Shown here piece by piece: positions 1 to 9,475 of a stretch of DNA of 34,684 nt. Source of the DNA: a virus; the IMG/VR virus record IMGVR_UViG_3300027309_000021, positions 1-34,684 of that record. One strand, 5' to 3'. A model generated the notes under the pieces. That model saw only the letters and a program-made list of their open reading frames with translations, was not told the origin of the DNA and did not search any database. Numbering within the stretch: position 1 is the first letter of the stretch; the number at the start of each line of letters is the position of its first letter. A program made the translations under genes and the position numbers.

Positions 1-1341
1 CAACTTAAAAACAAATTAGTGGAAAAATATATTAAAAATTTAAACACTTGTCTACCAAATAAGAATTCTGAAGATCTACCTTCTCATTTAAAAAAAGTTA
101 TGCCTAATGCTTCTAAACAATTCTTAGAATGATGGGTAGGATTTACAGACGCTGAAGGGTCTTTTGCTATTTCTTCTCAACAAAATTGAAAATATGTAAG
201 TTTAAGATTTGTTATAGAAGTTCATCTAGATGATGTAGAAGTTTTACATAAAATAGCTCAAACTTTAGGTATAGGTAGGGTACTAGAAAATAAAAATAGT
301 AAAACCGCTTTATATTTCGTAACTAAGTTTGAAGACATAATTTCAGTTCTTATTCCTATTTTTCAAGAATTCCCTTTGCAAACCTCAAAATATTTAGATT
401 TTTCTTGTTTCTTAGAAGCAGCAACTATTAAATCAAATAATACAAAAAATAATGGTTCTGCACAATTGTCCAATATAGATCTTATAAAATTAAAAAAATT
501 AAAAGAATCTATGAATAGTAAAAGAATTATTAGTGCAAAGGAAGATAAGATTTTGAGAAACAAAGTTTCTATTAATAAGTGGTGATTGTTAGGTTTTGTA
601 GAAGGGGAAGGAACTTTTGGATATAAACATCTTGTTCCTTATTTCCAAATTGCCCAAAATGAAAAGAATCTTTTTGTTTTAGAAGCTATTGAAGCATATT
701 TCTTAGACACATTTAATAACTCGGAAGGTGCAAACCTTAATGATGTAGGAGTAAAGTATACTTTAAATAAAGGAACAGGTGTATACTCTGTGACAATAGA
801 AAAAATAGATATGAATTTTAAGTATATTATACCTTTTTTTGAGTCAATGATGTTTTTTAGTAGAAAGAATTTAGATTATCAGTATTGAGTAATAACGGTC
901 ATTATTCATAAATTAGGTTATTATTATTTACCTGAGGGTAAAAAAATTGCTTTACAAATTTCTTCAGCTACAAATAAATACCGTTATACTACTAATAATA
1001 GCTTAAATAAAATAGGATTGCCTAGTGAAGATTCTATAATGAAACTTTTAGATCAAATACCTCCTTTTGATATCTTTAGTAATAGTAGCCATTTCGAATT
1101 AATTAGAGAATTTACTATAGCTAAAGGAGGGCGTAAAGGTTTTACTGTCTATATTTATGAATGTGTACCCGAAGGATATAAAGAATTAAAGGGATCTCCT
1201 TTTTCTACTTATGGTGAAGGACATGAAATTATAGGTTTAAGAAGAAGTAGTAGAACAATAGGTAGATACATTGATACAGGAAAATTGTATAATAATAAAT
1301 ATATTTTTTACTCTACACCTATATCAAAAGAGAAGTCTTAG
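1..1341 (+). CDS. LAGLIDADG homing endonuclease of cob-i201 (5' partial)
   Basis: The frame is open from base 1 to TAG at 1339-1341 when TGA is read as Trp (TGA at 130, 583 and 886). It carries two LAGLIDADG motifs, WWVGFTDAEGSF (near nt 130-170) and WWLLGFVEGEGTF (near 583-625), so one chain should form the pseudo-dimeric nuclease. Such enzymes cut the intronless cob allele and drive intron homing; some also help splicing. The C-terminal third after nt 1018 ends in a segment (GLRRSSRTIGRYIDTG) resembling the small DNA-binding modules (NUMOD1-like) often added to HEs. The N-terminus lies upstream and is probably fused to cob exon 1. No lesion is seen. Confidence 0.88.
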
Positions 1342-1461
1342 TAGATCTTAAATTTCTTATTTGGTGACACAAGCTTGTTGTTGTGTGTTATTACTAAAAA
1401 GTAACGCCAACAAAATAAGTTTTTATTGATAAAAAAGCACAGACTCAATTGAGCCAAAATG
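1..1461 (+). mobile_element. cob-i201 group I intron, 3' portion
   Basis: This is the downstream part of an intron in cob codon phase 0, just before the conserved I-M-R-D-V stretch. Its 5' end and cob exon 1 lie outside the window. The 3' boundary is placed at G1461 because the exon resumes with ATT ATG CGT GAT, giving the usual E-H-I-M-R-D junction. A typical cob has 201 nt upstream of this point. The last 120 nt (1342-1461) after the HE stop hold the 3' end of the ribozyme; I could not assign its helices firmly. Confidence 0.8.
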
Positions 1462-4400
1462 ATTATGCGTGATGTAAATAATGGATGATTAATACGTTAC
1501 TTACACAGTAATACTGCTTCAGCATTTTTCTTCATAGTTTACTTACACATAGGTAGAGGTATGTACTACGGATCATATAGAGCTCCAAGAACTTTAGTAT
1601 GAACTATTGGTACTGTTATATTTATTTTAATGATGGCCACAGCCTTCCTGGGTAATAGACATAGCCCAAAATGGTTTAATATAAGTAATAAAAGGAATAT
1701 AAGTAATAAAGGAATTATAACAAATTATAAAGTAAACAAGATATTGTTTACAAGTACCTTAACAAGAGGTTATTGTACTAGTAGTTCTTCAAGTAGTACT
1801 AAAATTTATGAAAGACTACAAACTATTATTAATTAATTAGGTATAAACCCTATATATGTTTATGAAGATATAAATCTAGAAGATACTAGAAAACAAATAT
1901 TAAACAATAAAAAAAATTTAGCTGGTGTATATATGATAATGAATAAAACAACTAAAGATTATTATATAGGTTCTGCATCAACCAATAGATTTTATACAAG
2001 ATTTAGTAACCACAATATTCACTTTAGAGGTAGCAAAATAGTTAAATTAGCTATTAAAAAGTATGATTTGAGAAACTTTGCTTTTGTTATATTAGATTTA
2101 TATCCTAATGTTGTTACCAAAGAAAATAACAAGGAGTTATTGGATTTAGAGGATAGCTATTTAAAAAGATTAGTACCTAATTATAATATTTTAACAGAAG
2201 CAGGTTCTAGTTTTGGTTACAAACATACTGAAATTGAGCGTAAGAAAATAAAAGATGTTTATACGGATGCTAGACGAGAAATGATAGGTAGTCTAAATAG
2301 AGGTAAAAAGTTTTCTCCTGAAACAATAGAAAAATTGAGACAAAAGGCTTTAGCTAGACCACCTATGTCAAAAGAAACTAAAGAAAAATGTATTACCAAT
2401 ACAAGACCTGTTGTGTTATATAACTTAGATAGAACTGTTTACGGTAAATACTCTACTATTTTAGAAGCAAGTAAAGCTATAAATTGTAATGAAAAAACTA
2501 TTAGAAGAGCACTGCAAACAGAAAAAAAGTTAGTTAAAAAACAGTGAATAGTGGGACATTTATCTTATTAACAGGTTTTACTCCTAAATAAATATTTTAT
2601 ACTTTATTACTTAATACTCGCATTTTATTCTTATATAAATCATAGTCCCATTAGTAAATATTTTTTTGCAATCTTTATAGAAAAAAAATTAAAGTGGTAT
2701 GTCCCGACGGGGATGTAGATTAGTTTTAATACTATTCGGCAATATTAGTGAAAACGGTCAAAATCCACTAGGACAAGACCGTCGGTTATATAAATAATCG
2801 CTACAGACTGGGTCACTAATGGGTGGCTGCAAAGCTGCTTAATGTACAGTCGAGACTTTTAATTAAACGAAGGTATTTAATTAATGGAATATATGAATTC
2901 AAAGTTATTCCAGCTTATTATAAAATATTAATAAGCAAGTTTGTACGTCCTTCCTTACGGGCAAATGAGCCTATGAGGTGCTACAGTTATTACTAATCTT
3001 ATGAGTGCTATACCTTGAGTAGGTCAAGATATTGTTGAGTCAAATCATTTTGCAGACCGTTCTATTACAGTTTATTCCTTATCTAGTCTATTGCCTACGA
3101 TAGGTACTGTTAACATAAACGCATTAAAAAAAGGTAATAAAAATGTGAGATTGAATAAAGAAGAGTATTTATCTATACCTTCTCCTTTTCTTTCTTTTTT
3201 AGTAGGATTTATTGATGGAGACGGTTACATACAAATAACAAAAACAACTAAAGGATTCATAGCTGTTAAACTTGTTATATCTATTCATTTGAAAGATATC
3301 TCAACTATAGAGTATATACGTTCTATCCTTAATATAGGTAAAATAACTATATACAAAGATAATAGGAGTCCAACTTGTAAGTTAATTATTAACAAAACCG
3401 ATCTACAAGAAGTTTTATTTCCATTGTTGTTACACCACAACATATTTTTTTTAACTGAAACAAGAAATAACCAATTTAATACTGCTATGGCAATACTAGA
3501 ACAAGACATAAAAATGTTCGATAATATACCAAATATAAGTGATATATCCAAGTCATCTGACTTGGTAAATGCAGCTTATTACGCTAAATTAAGTTTCTTT
3601 AAAAATTGAATAGTTGGTTTCACAATGGCAGAAGGATCATTTTTTATAAAAAGTAATAATGACGGTTGTTTTCAATTGAAACAAAGAATACATACTAGTT
3701 TATTTGAATCATTTAAATTAGTATTTAATACAAATAGGAAGATTGATATTGAAAATAACATATATAATCAATTTTCTGTCAGTTCCAAAGCTGATATACA
3801 AACTGTCATAGATTTCTTTTCTTTTTCGGGTCTACATCCTTTGATAGGACTAAAAGGAATTTCTTATCTAAAATGATTAAACGATTTAAAAAGTAGTAAC
3901 CGTTATGGTAATCTTAATTATCCTTCAAACAAATAAACATATTAAAACACATTTATATTTTCTTTATCTGTATATATGGGCTCCTTTGATGGTGACATTA
4001 TAAAGGCAAATGGGGAGAATTGCAAGAACGTCTATTAATAATAACCATCAGTTTATAGATTACTTGCAGCGGAGCTTGATTCGGTATAAGAGGTGGATCA
4101 AGAACGTTCAACGGCTAATGAGTGAGTAATACCAACAATAAGCTCGACACGAGTACCCCACAACATAAAAAATTTATTTTTTTATGTTGAAGACATAGTC
4201 TAAACACCAAATATATATAAAATTGGTGAGAATAGGGATTAAATGCCCTATTGAAACGATGAATACTCGTTTATTTCGTCATTTGAGGTGGTTTAAATAC
4301 AGTCGAACCACACTACGGTGACGTAGTGTTAAAAAACCTGCTTAATGCTGGAAAATCCCCTAATTTAGGATTTGCATACGATTTATTCTTTTTATTAATA

Positions 4401-7400
4401 TTAATTATTTACGTGAAAATTGCAATGACACGGGGACAATCAGCCGGGGTGAGAAGTATACATACTTCAGAGGCCTCTCAGAGACTACACGCAGGAAATC
4501 TCTCGTATGCTTATTTAGTAGGTTTGTTTGAAGGTGACGGTTATTTTACTGTTACAAAAAAAGGTAAGTATTTAGCATATGAATTAGGTATTGAATTGTC
4601 TATTAAAGACGTTCAATTGTTATATAAAATAAAAAGTTTATTAGGTATAGGTGTAGTAAGTTTCAGAAAAAGAAATGAAATTGAAATGGTATCTTTAAGA
4701 ATTAGAAATAAAGACCACTTAAAAAAAATTATTATACCCATATTTGACAAATACCCTATGTTCTCTAATAAACAATATGATTATTTAAGATTTTAAGATG
4801 CTCTATCAGGTATTATATATTCAGAAGATTTACCTGAATATACTAGAGATAGCAACCCTATAAATACCCTAGAATCTATTACAAGTGCTTCTTACTTTCC
4901 TGCTTTATTAGTAGGATTTATAGAGGCTGAAGGTTGTTTTAGTGTTTATAAGTTGTACAAAGATAAAGATTACTTAGTCGCCAGTTTCGATGTTGCTCAA
5001 AGAGACGGGGAAATTTGAATATCTGCTATTCGAGAGTATTTATTTTTTACTAATGCTATACATATAGACAAAACTAATTGTTCCAAATTAAAAGTTACAG
5101 GTGTAAGATCAATATAAAATGTTATTCAATTTTTACATAAAGCTCCTTTACAATTACTGGGTAATAAGAGATTACAATATTTATTGTGACTAAAACAATT
5201 ACGTACAATACATAGATATTCAGAAAAAATAAAGATACCTTCAAACTACTAAAAAGAGATAAAGATATAGTCCGATCAATAAAGAAATTTATTGAGTGTA
5301 ACGATAGTTTGTTTCAAACGAAGTTACCAACATAAATGCTCTGTTAACAATGCTACATTAAATAGATTTTTCTCATTACACTTCGTTTTACCTTTTGTAT
5401 TAGCTGCTTTAGCACTAATGCATTTAATCGTTTTACATGACACCGCGGGGTTGGTATTCAATTTTTACTCTAATATACAAGCGACTACAAATAACTACTT
5501 CCGCAAATACTTTACTCATAATTATAAAGTAATGTTATTAATTACTATCTTTATTATTTTATTTAGCATATGTATCTTATGAGATACGTATAAATCAGAT
5601 ACTATTAACGAGTTGTGTTTTTTAAAAAGTTGTCTTTTCATACTTAATCTAAAACCTACTATTCCTTTAAATGTTCGTAGACATCATTATTCTACGAAAG
5701 CGAAAGGGGTATCATTACCAATAGAATCGCGTCTAGATCCTAATCTAAATAATTTCTACGATTGGTTTTGTGGGTTAGCTGATGCGGAATCATGTTTCTT
5801 TTTTAGAATACGAGAAAGAGCAGTAGAATTCGAGTTTAAGATATCTTTACACCTAGACGACTTACCGGTAATTCTTTTCATACAAAAAAACCTAGGAATA
5901 GGTAAAGTAGATACTAGTGGTATGGCATCTTTCCGTGTAAATAAACAGAGTGAGCTCCTAATTTTAATAGAGATTTTTGAAAAATTTCCCCTTAATTCTA
6001 CAAAATACCTAAACTACTTAGATTTCAAAAAAGCCTTAGAGCTTTATGTTCTATCTAAGTCAGCCTTAACCAAAAAAGAGATTAGTAAACTTAAAGCCAG
6101 GATGAATAGTCTTAGAACTGATTTTACAATGCCAAACTCACATAAATTACGTATAACTCCTGAGTGGGTATTAGGATTCACAGAAGGGGAAGGTTGCTTT
6201 TCAGTTCAAAAAATCTTTCCCTTCTCTGTAACTTTTTCATTAACCCAGAAGAGCAATACTGATTTAATGAGGGCTATACAATTTTTTTTTCAGTCTTTAG
6301 CTGTTAGATTTAATGGACCTAATGAGCAAGAAGCTGTAAGAACTTCATTGGATAGTAGAATAGGGAATAAAGGTGACATAACTAGTTTACATATCAGCCG
6401 TACAGATTATTTAACTTTAGTGTTAATTCCTTTCTTTGATAGTTTAACCTGGGGTAGTAAGAAAGAAAATGACTATAATGATTGAAAAACTATATTACAA
6501 CTTAAAAAATTAGGTTTACACTATACTGAAAAAGGTGTAACAATTATAAATCTTATAATTAGTCAAATGAATCTTAACCGATCATCTACTAATGCAGCAA
6601 AAATGAGTCAACCTCAACTTGATGCCCTTAAAGATGATATTGTAAAATTATTAGCTGGACCATCTAATCTTGAGGAAAAAAAAGACGGAAGAATTTTCAT
6701 AAAGTCTTTAAATAAATATTACACAGGAAGTGGTAGTATTAAAATAGAACTCCAAAATAAAGATGGTTTAGTTGTTAATACATTTGGTTCGATATCTGAG
6801 TGCGCTAAATTTTTAGGTCTAGCTCCACTTACAGTTACAACCAGATTACAGAAAAATATGCCCATAGTATTAGATGATAATGTAGTATTTGTAAAGAAAA
6901 GTCTGAAGCAAGATTTAGTAGCGAGTAAAAATTTAGAGCCTCCTGGCCCCAAATTTATATATAAAAATACACCAACTTTAGGTTATTCCCGTCTACCTTT
7001 AGCTCCTTGTGACAATGATAGCGAAAGTCATAAAGGACTACCTTCTATAAGTACTAGAAGGGAACCCCCTAAAGCAAAGCTAGCATTTATATTGCCTAAT
7101 TTTAAACCTGGTAAAAGAATAGGTCCACATAACGAAGATGTTATCTCTCTATTGGGAGGTTCATTGTTAGGTAATAGTCATGCAGAGCGGGAAAAAAATG
7201 GAGGTGTTAGATTTATATTCAAAAAAAGTGAAGCATATAAGGAGTATATGTTTTGGTTATACGAGTTTTTTAATAAAAGGGGCTATTGTACCAATAATTT
7301 GCCTGTTGTTTGCAAACATGGTGGTGCTAGTTGCCAGTCTATATATTATAGTTTTGTTACGCATAGTTTTACAAGTTTAATCTGGTTATATAAATCCTTT

Positions 7401-9142
7401 TATAATCATAAAAAACAAAAGAAAATACCTGTAAATATTGCGGATATATTGACACCTTTGAGTTTAGCCATTTGAATTAGCGACAAAGGTTTTTTCCATT
7501 ACCCTAGTCTTCTAATTCATACCCAGAATTTTTCAAAACAAGAGGTAAGGTTATTGTCATCAGCTTTAGAAACTAAATTTAATATTAAAAGTACTTTGTG
7601 ATCGGAACGTAGGGGCTTTGCCCTTGCCCATGAATCTCGCAGGAGCACGAGTCAAATTAAAAGTAGTTATCTATTAGTTATTAAAGTAGAACATATGCCT
7701 TTACTAAGAAAACTCTTAACCCCTCATATGGAACCCAGTATGCTTTACAAATTAGGATTATAATATATAAGTAGTCGTGGGGTTAAGTATTTAATCCCTA
7801 AATATCCGACGGGATGTTTAAATCATAACTACTACTAATTGGGTAGTATGATTTGGCAACACTAGTGAAAACGGTTAAATTTTAATTAAGAGACCGTCGG
7901 TTATATAAAGTCTATATATGACTTAAGTATGATCGCTACAGACTGGGTCACTGGTGGGTGTAGATTTAAGATTTATGCTTATTGTACAGTCGAAATATTT
8001 CGCAGGAAATCCTCTAGGTATATCAGCAAGCTATGAAAGAATACCTATGGCACCATATTTCCTATTTAAAGATCTTATTACAATATTTGCATTTATATTT
8101 GTATTATCTTTATTTGTGTTCTTTATGCCTAATGTATTAGGTGATAGTGAAAACTACGTAGTGGCAAACCCTATGCAAACTCCTGCAGCTATTGTTCCAG
8201 AGTGATAAAGAAAGATGTCACTTAATCTCGCTATTTGCTGGAAGTTCCTAAAAAGTAGGAGAATCAGCAGGAAACCAAACGACCATAGGTCTTAGTAGGA
8301 TCCTCAGAGGCTATACGCGAGACATAAAAATATTTTTTTATGAAGAGATAGTCCAAACATAGTAGTAATACTATGAATATAAATATGCTTATATTTATAT
8401 AATCAACACAATTCAGACACTGATTTATTTTTCTCAGTTACTACTGTTCGTAGTGATGCTAGTTCAACAAAAGGTATTGTACGTTTACCATCCGCTCAGA
8501 GAGCTGATAGGACAATGCAAAATGAATTAAGAGAAATATTAGTTGGTGTTTTACTCGGTGATGCCCACATAGCAAGAAGGTCCCTTACTAGTTATTCTAG
8601 ATTAACATATGCTCAAACAGCTGTGGCACATAAAGAATATTTTTATTATGTATTTAGTTTCTTTGTTTCTTTTTGTGTTAATGATTATAAACCTCATTCT
8701 AAACTAGTTAGAGATAATAGAACTAACAAAATATATAGTTCTATAACCTTCACTACTATGCAACTTCCCTGTTTTAATGTATGTTGATTTAATTTTCGAT
8801 CTTCTTCCTTTCTACGCTATATTAAGATCTATTCCTAACAAATTATTGGGAGTTATAGCTATGTTCTCTGCTATCCTTATATTACTATTACTACCTATTA
8901 CAGATGTAAGTAGATCAAGAGGAATGCAATTCAGACCTTTAAGTAAATGGGCTTTCTTTGTATTTGTGGCTAATTTCTTAATCTTAATGCAATTAGGAGC
9001 TAAACACGTAGAGTCTCCATTTATTGAATTTGGTCAAATAAGTACCGTTTTATACTTTTTCTACTTTACAGTTGTAATGTATGGTGTTACTCTTGTTGAA
9101 AATACTTTTGTGGATATAAGAATAACAAATTTTAAGAAATAA
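1462..9142 (+). CDS. cob: cob, apocytochrome b (exons 2-7; exon 1 upstream of the window)
   Basis: Apocytochrome b is the di-haem core subunit of respiratory complex III in the inner mitochondrial membrane. Exons: 1462-1653, 2944-3040, 4279-4294, 5339-5451, 8003-8206, 8799-9142 (966 nt, 321 codons plus TAA). Joined, they give the unbroken family sequence from I-M-R-D-V-N-N-G-W through the haem-ligand helices ([15 protein letters not shown] and LIVLHD), the Qo-site PEWY motif, and the C-terminal [20 protein letters not shown] is split, with W at the end of exon 6 and Y across the exon 6/7 junction. Adding a standard 201-nt exon 1, the introns fall at 201, 393, 490, 506, 619 and 823; I recall 393, 490, 506 and 823 as established fungal cob sites. 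TGA encodes Trp in exons 2, 3, 4 and 6. Boundaries follow the exon-T/intron-G rule and may each be off by a base or two. Confidence 0.95.
1654..2571 (+). pseudogene. GIY-YIG homing endonuclease of cob-i393, broken by one in-frame TAA
   Basis: The frame continues directly from cob exon 2 through a low-complexity linker to TAA at 1834-1836. It then resumes in the same frame ([17 protein letters not shown]) into a complete GIY-YIG domain: GVYMIMN... DYYIGSAS at 1923-1985, with R-F-Y-T-R-F following. NUMOD3-like and NUMOD1-like C-terminal modules follow, ending at TAA 2569-2571 with TGA2545 read as Trp. The stop falls where the sequence reads I-I-N-*-L-G, best explained by one substitution (GAA to TAA) in an N-E-L-G stretch. 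An ATG at 1933 could start a shorter protein, but it lies inside the first GIY-YIG strand, so that product would probably be inactive. Confidence 0.8.
1654..2943 (+). mobile_element. cob-i393 group I intron
   Basis: The exon ends at ...A-T-A-F-L-G (GGT, 1651-1653) and resumes at TACGTCCTTCCTTAC (2944), restoring A-F-L-G-Y-V-L-P-Y-G. The ribozyme core lies 3' of the HE, about 2695-2880. It includes GAAAACGGTC, GACCGTCGGTT and a P7 pair formed by GACTG (in CGCTACAGACTGGGTCAC) and CAGTC (in GTACAGTCGAG). The same core type recurs in cob-i619 and cox1-i709, so these three are relatives. Confidence 0.88.
3041..3936 (+). CDS. LAGLIDADG homing endonuclease of cob-i490
   Basis: The frame is continuous with cob exon 3 (GAG TCA AAT CAT...) and ends at TAA 3934-3936, with TGA at 3607 and 3874 as Trp. 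There are two LAGLIDADG motifs: [14 protein letters not shown] (near 3199-3240) and [14 protein letters not shown] (near 3607-3648). The second has Met where small or acidic residues are usual, but keeps the catalytic-position Glu. The rest reads as a compact two-domain nuclease of about 280 residues. An unassigned N-terminal linker of about 50 residues would be removed or tolerated. Role: intron homing at cob-490, possibly maturase help. No stop or frameshift is seen, so it looks intact. Confidence 0.87.
3041..4278 (+). mobile_element. cob-i490 group I intron
   Basis: The intron splits the Phe codon of E-F-I-W-G-G: GAG T at 3037-3040, then TC ATT TGA GGT GGT from 4279. The core is 3' of the HE (about 3965-4278). 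It includes GGCTAATGAGTGAG and GAAGACATAGTCTAAAC, whose GGCTA and TAGTC strands can form P7 with one wobble pair. The next intron begins only 16 nt after this one ends. Confidence 0.87.
4279..4294 (+). other. cob: cob micro-exon of 16 nt (exon 4)
   Basis: The bases TCATTTGAGGTGGTTT supply the last two bases of one Phe codon, I-W-G-G, and the first two bases of the next Phe codon in the conserved E-F-I-W-G-G-F-S-V segment. They lie between cob-i490 (ending G4278) and cob-i506 (starting A4295). Both flanking phases agree with the neighbouring exons. These 16 bases must serve in splice-site recognition for two introns. Confidence 0.88.
4295..5252 (+). pseudogene. I-AniI-type LAGLIDADG endonuclease/maturase of cob-i506, two in-frame TAA codons
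   Basis: I recognise the I-AniI family from [46 protein letters not shown] (first LAGLIDADG, near 4512-4560) and [15 protein letters not shown] (second, near 4911-4955). I-AniI is both a DNA endonuclease and an RNA maturase for its own intron. Here TAA interrupts the frame at 4794-4796, between the two domains after Y-D-Y-L-R-F, and at 5115-5117 (R-S-I-*-N, where the family has Glu). The final TAA is at 5250-5252, after I-P-S-N-Y. Frame and conserved residues are otherwise intact, so the decay is recent or the stops are suppressed. If it is dead, this intron must splice without its cognate maturase. Confidence 0.85.
4295..5338 (+). mobile_element. cob-i506 group I intron (same site as the Aspergillus nidulans cob intron)
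   Basis: The exon stops after GGT GGT TT and resumes with C TCT GTT AAC AAT (5339), giving G-G-F-S-V-N-N-A. The 5' half of the core lies inside the HE frame (GACAATCAGCCGG near 4435; CTCAGAGACTACACG near 4477). The P7 3' strand follows it (AAAGATATAGTCCG, about 5264-5277); GACTA pairs with TAGTC. This matches the organisation of the A. nidulans intron that encodes I-AniI. Confidence 0.9.
5452..7763 (+). CDS. Composite homing endonuclease of cob-i619: double LAGLIDADG plus a second LAGLIDADG-type domain
   Basis: One uninterrupted frame of about 770 codons runs from cob exon 5 to TAA at 7761-7763, reading TGA at 5580, 6483, 7473 and 7600 as Trp. In order: a hydrophobic segment ([16 protein letters not shown], near 5532-5579); a first motif [14 protein letters not shown] (near 5760-5801); a second [15 protein letters not shown] (near 6160-6204); a linker with a NUMOD1-like repeat ([16 protein letters not shown], 6782-6829); and a separate module with [13 protein letters not shown] (near 7147-7190) that ends P-S-M-L-Y-K-L-G-L. 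The last module belongs to the other LAGLIDADG subfamily (single-motif, about 200 residues), usually encoded alone. The first motif is degenerate (ADAESC). Expected roles are homing and perhaps splicing; the fusion is discussed in the findings. Confidence 0.85.
7604..7653 (+). repeat. GC-rich double-hairpin insert inside the cob-i619 endonuclease
   Basis: This block of about 50 nt is much more GC-rich than its surroundings and contains two hairpins: GGGC-TTT-GCCC (7613-7623) and CTCG-CAGGAGCA-CGAG (7636-7651). It keeps the reading frame and adds about 15 residues ([15 protein letters not shown]) between strands of the last nuclease module. This resembles the mobile GC clusters or double-hairpin elements of fungal mitochondrial DNA. 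Confidence 0.55.
8207..8798 (+). mobile_element. cob-i823 group I intron, short
   Basis: The exon ends CCA GAG TGA T (8206) and resumes AT CTT CTT CCT (8799), completing P-E-W-Y-L-L-P-F. The core lies near the 5' end, about 8226-8360: TTGCTGGAAGTTCC, GAATCAGCAGGAAACC, TCCTCAGAGGCTATACG and GAGATAGTCC. P7 is formed by GGCTA with TAGTC. At 592 nt it is about half the length expected for an intron with a full HE. Confidence 0.88.
8380..8798 (+). pseudogene. Truncated single-motif LAGLIDADG endonuclease in cob-i823
   Basis: The frame is open from about 8380 and contains [14 protein letters not shown] and then [16 protein letters not shown] (near 8539-8582), the LAGLIDADG motif of the single-motif subfamily. 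After [10 protein letters not shown] (near 8775) the similarity ends abruptly. The frame runs into cob exon 7 in the wrong phase and stops at 8836. The usual C-terminal half, ending in M-L-Y-K-L-G-L as in the cob-i619 protein, is missing. It is best read as an internal deletion that removed the second half of the gene and kept the intron 3' end, so homing activity is not expected. Confidence 0.78.
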
Positions 9143-9475
9143 GGTCCTAACTTTACTTTATATCTAGCCCCTCTTTTTCACGTTAAATATGGTACATCTT
9201 TAGCAGCATCCCGGAATACTTCAGGAAGTCCTGATTTACGTGCATGAGGTAATCATACCGCTGATGGTGTTACAACTAGTAGCTACGGTTATGCTAGCCA
9301 CGTATAGGATTACTATATGCCATTTTGGCCACAAGCTTGTGCTGACTATGCTCAACCTACATCTCTAGAGAAAATTGAAATAGAAGAGGCCGTAATAAAT
9401 ACTACTGTTCAAAGAGATAAATCCTTTAATACACTACTAGAGTCAACTCTAGTTGCTTTAGACTATCTGATGTAA
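9143..9475 (+). other. Unexplained reading frame following cob
   Basis: The cob frame stays open after its TAA (9140-9142) for 54 codons, from GPNFTLYLAPLFHVKYG to TAG at 9305. After that stop the same frame contains an ATG at 9317 and runs 52 codons (MPFWPQACADYAQPTSLEKI...) to TAA at 9473. I recognise no family. It could be a small gene, a decayed remnant, or chance. A perfect 8-bp hairpin (ACTAGAGT-CA-ACTCTAGT, 9436-9453) lies within it. Confidence 0.3.

Larger units (their letters stand above)
5452..8002 (+). mobile_element. cob-i619 group I intron, 2.55 kb
   Basis: The exon ends GAC ACC GCG GGG T (5451) and resumes CA GGA AAT CCT (8003), giving H-D-T-A-G-S-G-N-P-L-G. The core follows the HE at about 7795-8002: GGTTAAATTTTAATTAAGAG, GACCGTCGGTT, GCTACAGACTGGGTCACTGG and GTACAGTCG. 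The P7 pair is GACTG with CAGTC, as in cob-i393 and cox1-i709. Confidence 0.88.

Noticed and set aside
7180-7380. Open frame overlapping the cob-i619 endonuclease in another phase
   Set aside because: It overlaps the conserved single-motif LAGLIDADG module of the main frame and has no recognisable content.
7764-7775. ATATAAGTA motif resembling the yeast mitochondrial promoter
   Set aside because: It lies inside an intron just after an HE stop, and that consensus is not expected in filamentous ascomycetes; a chance match in AT-rich DNA.
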